DNA from: Candidatus Magasanikbacteria bacterium CG_4_10_14_0_2_um_filter_41_10
Lineage (GTDB): Bacteria; Patescibacteriota; Patescibacteriia; Magasanikbacterales; UBA922
NCBI GenBank assembly: GCA_002792995.1
Contig: PFPJ01000055.1
Span: forward strand, 1-64,000
Reading direction: 5' to 3'
DNA length: 64,000 nt
The notes under the pieces were generated by a model. It had not been told where the DNA came from, ran no database searches, and saw only the letters and a program-made list of their open reading frames with translations. This document shows, in pieces, positions 60,868 through 64,000 of this stretch. Positions within the stretch are counted from its first letter, which is position 1, and each line of letters begins with the position of its first letter. A program made the position numbers and the translations under genes.

Positions 60868-60952
60868 GCCGACGTGGTGAAATTGGTATACACGCCTGCC
60901 TTAGGAGCAGGTACCGAAAGGTGTGAGAGTTCGAGTCTCTCCGTCGGCACCA
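60868..60952 (+). tRNA. tRNA-Leu(TAG)
   Basis: Acceptor GCCGACG/CGTCGGC, anticodon stem CCTGC/GCAGG with loop CTTAGGA (anticodon TAG, reads CTA), medium variable arm, T arm GAGAG-TTCGAGT-CTCTC, discriminator A. CCA is encoded, unlike the other two tRNAs here. Confidence 0.96.
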
Positions 60953-60994
60953 ATAGCATAAGTTGAAAAAAGAGATAACTTTTATTCCAATCCA

Positions 60995-62434
60995 ATGAAA
61001 CAGCACGTTGTGGAAAAAGGAATATCCATCTCATTGATTATCCCGGCTAAAAATGAAGAAGCCTATCTTCGTGCATGTTTAGATTCAGTAGCACAACAGA
61101 CGCTTCATCCGATAGAGATCATTGTGGTAGATAATGGAAGTACGGACAACACAGCAGACATCGTGAAATCGTATGACGGTGTTGTATATATTCATGAACC
61201 CAGACCAGGACTGCCACAGGCTCGGCAAGCTGGACTTGACGCCTCAACTGGTTCTTGGCTTGTGTATATTGATGCAGATTCTCGATTGCCAAAGGATTAC
61301 CTTGAACAAATTGTGAATGCACTAGATGGGCAAGCTGATGTTGTCGCCGTGAGCAATCCATCACGATTTTATGATGGCACACGAGTACTCGATGTATTTA
61401 TCCGTTTGTTCTTTTTTAACTTTTCAGTATTAGCACGATTGGGATTGGTTCGATTTATTTTTGGAGGAAGTTTTGCTATTCGAAGAACAGCACTTGTTGA
61501 TTTGGGAGGGTTTAATACTGATATTCATTTTTATGGTGAAGACACTGATCTAACGAGACGGATGCAAGATGTAGGTCGTATTGTCTATGTACCTGATGCG
61601 TGGAATAGTACTTCGGCAAGGCGATATAAAGAATTGGGATTTTGGAAAACCATCTGGTATTATGCATCCGTCTATATGCGTATGTCGGTATTTGATATGG
61701 TTCATTCATTTTTTTTTGCGGATCGTTCATTTGTTATACGACGTGTGTTTGCAGCGTTTGCTATCGTCGTAAGCACCATTACGTTTTATGGTTTTTTTAG
61801 CCCAGCATCTCAAGTGTTTGGAAAAACAGAACGAACGTTGCCATTGCAAGAAATTTCAGAAAAAACAGTTGCCTTAACGTTTGATGATGGCCCGAATGGT
61901 ACGTATACTGAACAAGTGTTGGATATATTGGAACGAGAACAAATTCACGCTACATTTTTTCTTATTGGAAAAAATGCTGAAGCCTATCCAGACATTGTAA
62001 AAAGAATAGCGTCAGACGGAGATGTGATTGGAAATCATAGTTATTCACATTCATTTTTTCTCCCATTTTATCAAGAGAAAAAGGCTGAACAAGAACTTGC
62101 TCTTACCAACACGATCATTACCGATGAGACAGGCGTCACGCCGACATTATTTCGTCCTCCACATGGGTGGAAAACACCACACCTATTACATGCCGCCAGA
62201 AAAGAAGGATTGACCGTTGTGACATGGAATGACATGACTATTGATTATGTTGCATATGTAAAATCAGGAAAGATTGCAAAGGAAATATTGGAAGGGGTAA
62301 AACCTGGTTCGATAATTGTATTGCATGATGGATTGAATCTGCTCAGTGATATTGATCGACGGCAAACGATTGATGCCTTGGAAGTTATTATAAAAACATT
62401 GAAAGAAGAAGGATATTCGTTTGTGACCCTATAG
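60995..62434 (+). CDS. Fusion of family 2 glycosyltransferase and polysaccharide deacetylase
   Basis: 479 residues. The N-terminal GT2 domain (about 1-230) has LIIPAKNEEAYLRACLDSV, VDNGSTDNTADI, VYIDADSRLP and FYGEDTDLTRRM. A membrane helix (about 245-268) leads to a NodB deacetylase domain (about 285-479) with metal-binding VALTFDDGPNG and GNHSYSH plus LFRPPHG. It probably builds and deacetylates a surface glycan. It is followed by smr five bases later. Confidence 0.92.
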   Translation: MKQHVVEKGISISLIIPAKNEEAYLRACLDSVAQQTLHPIEIIVVDNGSTDNTADIVKSYDGVVYIHEPRPGLPQARQAGLDASTGSWLVYIDADSRLPKDYLEQIVNALDGQADVVAVSNPSRFYDGTRVLDVFIRLFFFNFSVLARLGLVRFIFGGSFAIRRTALVDLGGFNTDIHFYGEDTDLTRRMQDVGRIVYVPDAWNSTSARRYKELGFWKTIWYYASVYMRMSVFDMVHSFFFADRSFVIRRVFAAFAIVVSTITFYGFFSPASQVFGKTERTLPLQEISEKTVALTFDDGPNGTYTEQVLDILEREQIHATFFLIGKNAEAYPDIVKRIASDGDVIGNHSYSHSFFLPFYQEKKAEQELALTNTIITDETGVTPTLFRPPHGWKTPHLLHAARKEGLTVVTWNDMTIDYVAYVKSGKIAKEILEGVKPGSIIVLHDGLNLLSDIDRRQTIDALEVIIKTLKEEGYSFVTL

Positions 62435-62439
62435 ACACT

Positions 62440-62730
62440 ATGAATACGCAAGACGCACGATATCTTTCTGCATCTCTGCGAGGAGATAGTATGCCTACAG
62501 TAGATTTGCATACAGCGTCATCTCCTGGTGATGCTGATATGCAACTTGAAAAGGCTTTATTTTTTTTTGTTTCTCACCATGAGCAGGCATGTCGTGTGGT
62601 GCATGGAATAGGGGAAGGAGTCCTTACCAAGATGGTACATCGTGTATTAACAAAAAATCCTCTGGTGGAGGATTTTCAATTATCTGCTGATGGGGGCAGT
62701 ACCATTGTGTTGCTTGGTTCTATTCGATAG
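62440..62730 (+). CDS. Smr domain protein
   Basis: 96 residues: the Smr motif TVDLH is followed by ALFFFV and the glycine-rich RVVHGIGEGVLTKMVHRVL. Stand-alone Smr domains can nick DNA or RNA. It is cotranscribed with the glycosyltransferase-deacetylase gene and overlaps the end of the convergent lipoprotein gene by 11 bases. Confidence 0.9.
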   Translation: MNTQDARYLSASLRGDSMPTVDLHTASSPGDADMQLEKALFFFVSHHEQACRVVHGIGEGVLTKMVHRVLTKNPLVEDFQLSADGGSTIVLLGSIR

Positions 62731-63364
62731 GCAATACGCGTATTGCTTCTATCGTACCCTCGAGATCATACGGGGCTTTGTCCCATGTTGTGTAGGTAAG
62801 TTCACGATCGCCAGAGAATTGGACATCATCTGTAAAGGCAGTACAGACACTTCCACAGGAAAAGTTCACTTTTGCATCATACAATAGTGTATCACCGGTT
62901 TTCATATTCAGGACGCCTATTTTTGTGAGCAGGGGATATTCTTGTTGTGAAATTTCAACAAAGGCAAGTCTGTCTCCTGTATCGTTCCATACGAGCGGAC
63001 CTACACCGTCGATGATACTTCCATATATATATTCTGCGCTGCTAAATGACTCCGCTCCTATTTCGTATACATGAACGCCGGCTTCATTTGTAAATGCAAG
63101 CATTTTTTTATCTTTTGACAGAACAGGTGGAATGGCAGAACACGTTGATGCCATTGTTACACCGAGAGGAACTTCAACAGGAATGCCATTTTCAACGAGT
63201 TCATACGAAAAACAAGATCCTTCATCAGCATGTTGCACAATTTCTCTTGACGATGGATCGGATGGAAGGACTTTTTCTGGTGTGTTATTGGTTTGTTGTG
63301 GCAAAGAAGATCCACAACCACTCAGCGTAAGGAGAGCCACAAAAACGAAAAAGAGGTGTTTCAT
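62720..63364 (-). CDS. Lipoprotein with beta-propeller-like segments
   Basis: 214 residues. Signal peptide with lipobox LSGC (Cys17). The mature part has WD40/TolB-like strands (PVLSKDKKMLAFTNEAGVHVYE, PLVWNDTGDRLAFVEI, DVQFSGDRELTYTTWD) and two Cys in NFSCGSVCTAF that could pair. Too short for a full propeller. It lies 6 bases after rlmH on the same strand. Confidence 0.8.
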   Translation of the reverse strand: MKHLFFVFVALLTLSGCGSSLPQQTNNTPEKVLPSDPSSREIVQHADEGSCFSYELVENGIPVEVPLGVTMASTCSAIPPVLSKDKKMLAFTNEAGVHVYEIGAESFSSAEYIYGSIIDGVGPLVWNDTGDRLAFVEISQQEYPLLTKIGVLNMKTGDTLLYDAKVNFSCGSVCTAFTDDVQFSGDRELTYTTWDKAPYDLEGTIEAIRVLPIE

Positions 63365-63370
63365 ATAGTA

Positions 63371-63838
63371 TTAGTAATGATATTTCCCTTTGCCTATCAT
63401 GACACTTCTATACACCTGTTCCAACAAAATCGTTCGCACCATGTTGTGAGGAAACGTGAGTTGTGAAAGCGAAAGTTGCAAGTGTGCTTTTTCAAGAATG
63501 CTTTTGTGGAGCCCAAGTGGACCCCCAATAACAAACGTCACAGGCAAGCCTTGCTCTGTTTTTTTCTCGAGCAGCGTCGCAAGTTCTGGAGATGTCATCT
63601 CTTTTCCACGCTCGTGAAGTGCAATGATCACTGGATGGTCGCCTGCTGTTTTTAAGATTTTTTCAGCCTCCTTTTTCTGAATGTTTTCTCGTTCATTGAC
63701 AGAAGAAAATGCTTCTTCCTTCAATTCTGTGAGAGTTATTTTTGCATAGGGTGTTAGACGCTTGAGATATTCTGCCTCAGCATCTTTCCAGTACGTTTCT
63801 TTCAATTTTCCGAGAGTGATTATTTGTATGTTGAACAT
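63371..63838 (-). CDS. rlmH: 23S rRNA pseudouridine-1915 N3-methyltransferase RlmH
   Basis: 155 residues, typical length. SPOUT fold with VIIALHERGKEMTSPELA, VTFVIGGPLGLHKSILEKA, and the C-terminal knot LSLSQLTFPHNMVRTILLEQVYRSVMIGKGKYHY. It methylates m3-pseudouridine in helix 69 of the 50S. Cotranscribed with the lipoprotein gene. Confidence 0.97.
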   Translation of the reverse strand: MFNIQIITLGKLKETYWKDAEAEYLKRLTPYAKITLTELKEEAFSSVNERENIQKKEAEKILKTAGDHPVIIALHERGKEMTSPELATLLEKKTEQGLPVTFVIGGPLGLHKSILEKAHLQLSLSQLTFPHNMVRTILLEQVYRSVMIGKGKYHY

Positions 63839-63850
63839 AGTGTGAATAAA

Positions 63851-64000
63851 TTCCTCCCCTACCAGGGGAGGTTAGGAGGGGTCTTCGAAGTGTGTATACA
63901 TATATATAAAGTATATCGTATCTCGAAGAAAAATAATGTTCATATAGTTTGTACATTGTGTTTCTTGCAAAAGACCCCCTCTAGCTCCCCCTGATAGGGG
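63851..64000. repeat. Inverted-repeat element (CCCCTA.CAGGGG type), cut by the window edge
   Basis: 63851-63885 and the reverse complement of 63971-64000 match over most positions: CCCCTAcCAGGGG...GGGGTCTT against CCCCTAtCAGGGG...GGGGTCTT. The centre (63886-63970) is AT-rich with no frame. It looks like a miniature palindromic repeat downstream of rlmH. Confidence 0.65.

Noticed and set aside
1..64000. CRISPR arrays, insertion-sequence transposases, rRNA genes, tmRNA, RNase P RNA and SRP RNA
   Set aside because: No regularly spaced repeats, transposase motifs or conserved core sequences of these RNAs were seen on reading both strands.

Overview
The window looks like a chromosomal segment of a small-genome bacterium of the Candidate Phyla Radiation (Patescibacteria), most likely the Parcubacteria side. 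That placement is an inference. It rests on an AT-rich backbone (20 of 60 bases G+C at 49021-49080, counted by hand) and dense core information-processing genes. Biosynthetic genes are almost absent. A pilB-C-M-N-O type IV pilus operon, a TrmB-family regulator and many small membrane-anchored proteins also fit. Most backbone genes lack a Shine-Dalgarno (SD) sequence, and several appear leaderless.

Layout: 1-2075 is the origin region, with dnaA (running off the left edge) divergent from rpmH-rnpA-yidD around a candidate oriC. 2855-10393 holds housekeeping genes (2H phosphoesterase, DUF167, trigger factor, LysM/M23 peptidase, comM, rmuC) and an overlooked 29-residue membrane protein. 11227-12639 holds a TrmB-type regulator, tRNA-Arg and four parS-like 16-mers. 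12640-16193 has ychF, a flavoprotein and a TRM11-like methyltransferase, and 16214-21772 the pilus operon. 21838-23320 is rpsF-ssb-rpsR with a structured leader. 23730-32140 carries an rRNA methyltransferase, a C39-like peptidase, an AlkD-like protein, a Calx-beta/PKD surface protein and membrane proteins. 32915-39170 has a PD-(D/E)XK nuclease beside tRNA-Ser, then polysaccharide ligase, glycosyltransferase and flippase genes and a SpoIID protein. 39232-43565 is recA, a RodZ-like gene and ftsK. 46471-55447 is rpoB-rpoC-yebC-ruvC. 56683-63838 is rpsO, a NYN protein, pnp, ribE, tRNA-Leu, a glycosyltransferase/deacetylase fusion, smr and rlmH.

The most unusual feature is a set of GC-rich single-gene units dropped into intergenic gaps of this backbone, at about 2130-2796, 8250-8961, 10470-11128, 23347-23720, 32198-32739, 43740-44794, 44828-46296 and 55620-56650. 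One such stretch, 44041-44100, is 41 of 60 G+C. Nearly all have a good SD, unlike the backbone. Most encode exported or membrane proteins and are followed by a GC hairpin and then a U-run terminator. Two neighbouring units with unrelated proteins share the same trailer. Several products resemble proteins of GC-rich diderm bacteria such as Myxococcota. I read them as recently acquired cassettes, perhaps from a host or prey; this is not proven.

No CRISPR array, transposase, integrase or rRNA gene was seen.
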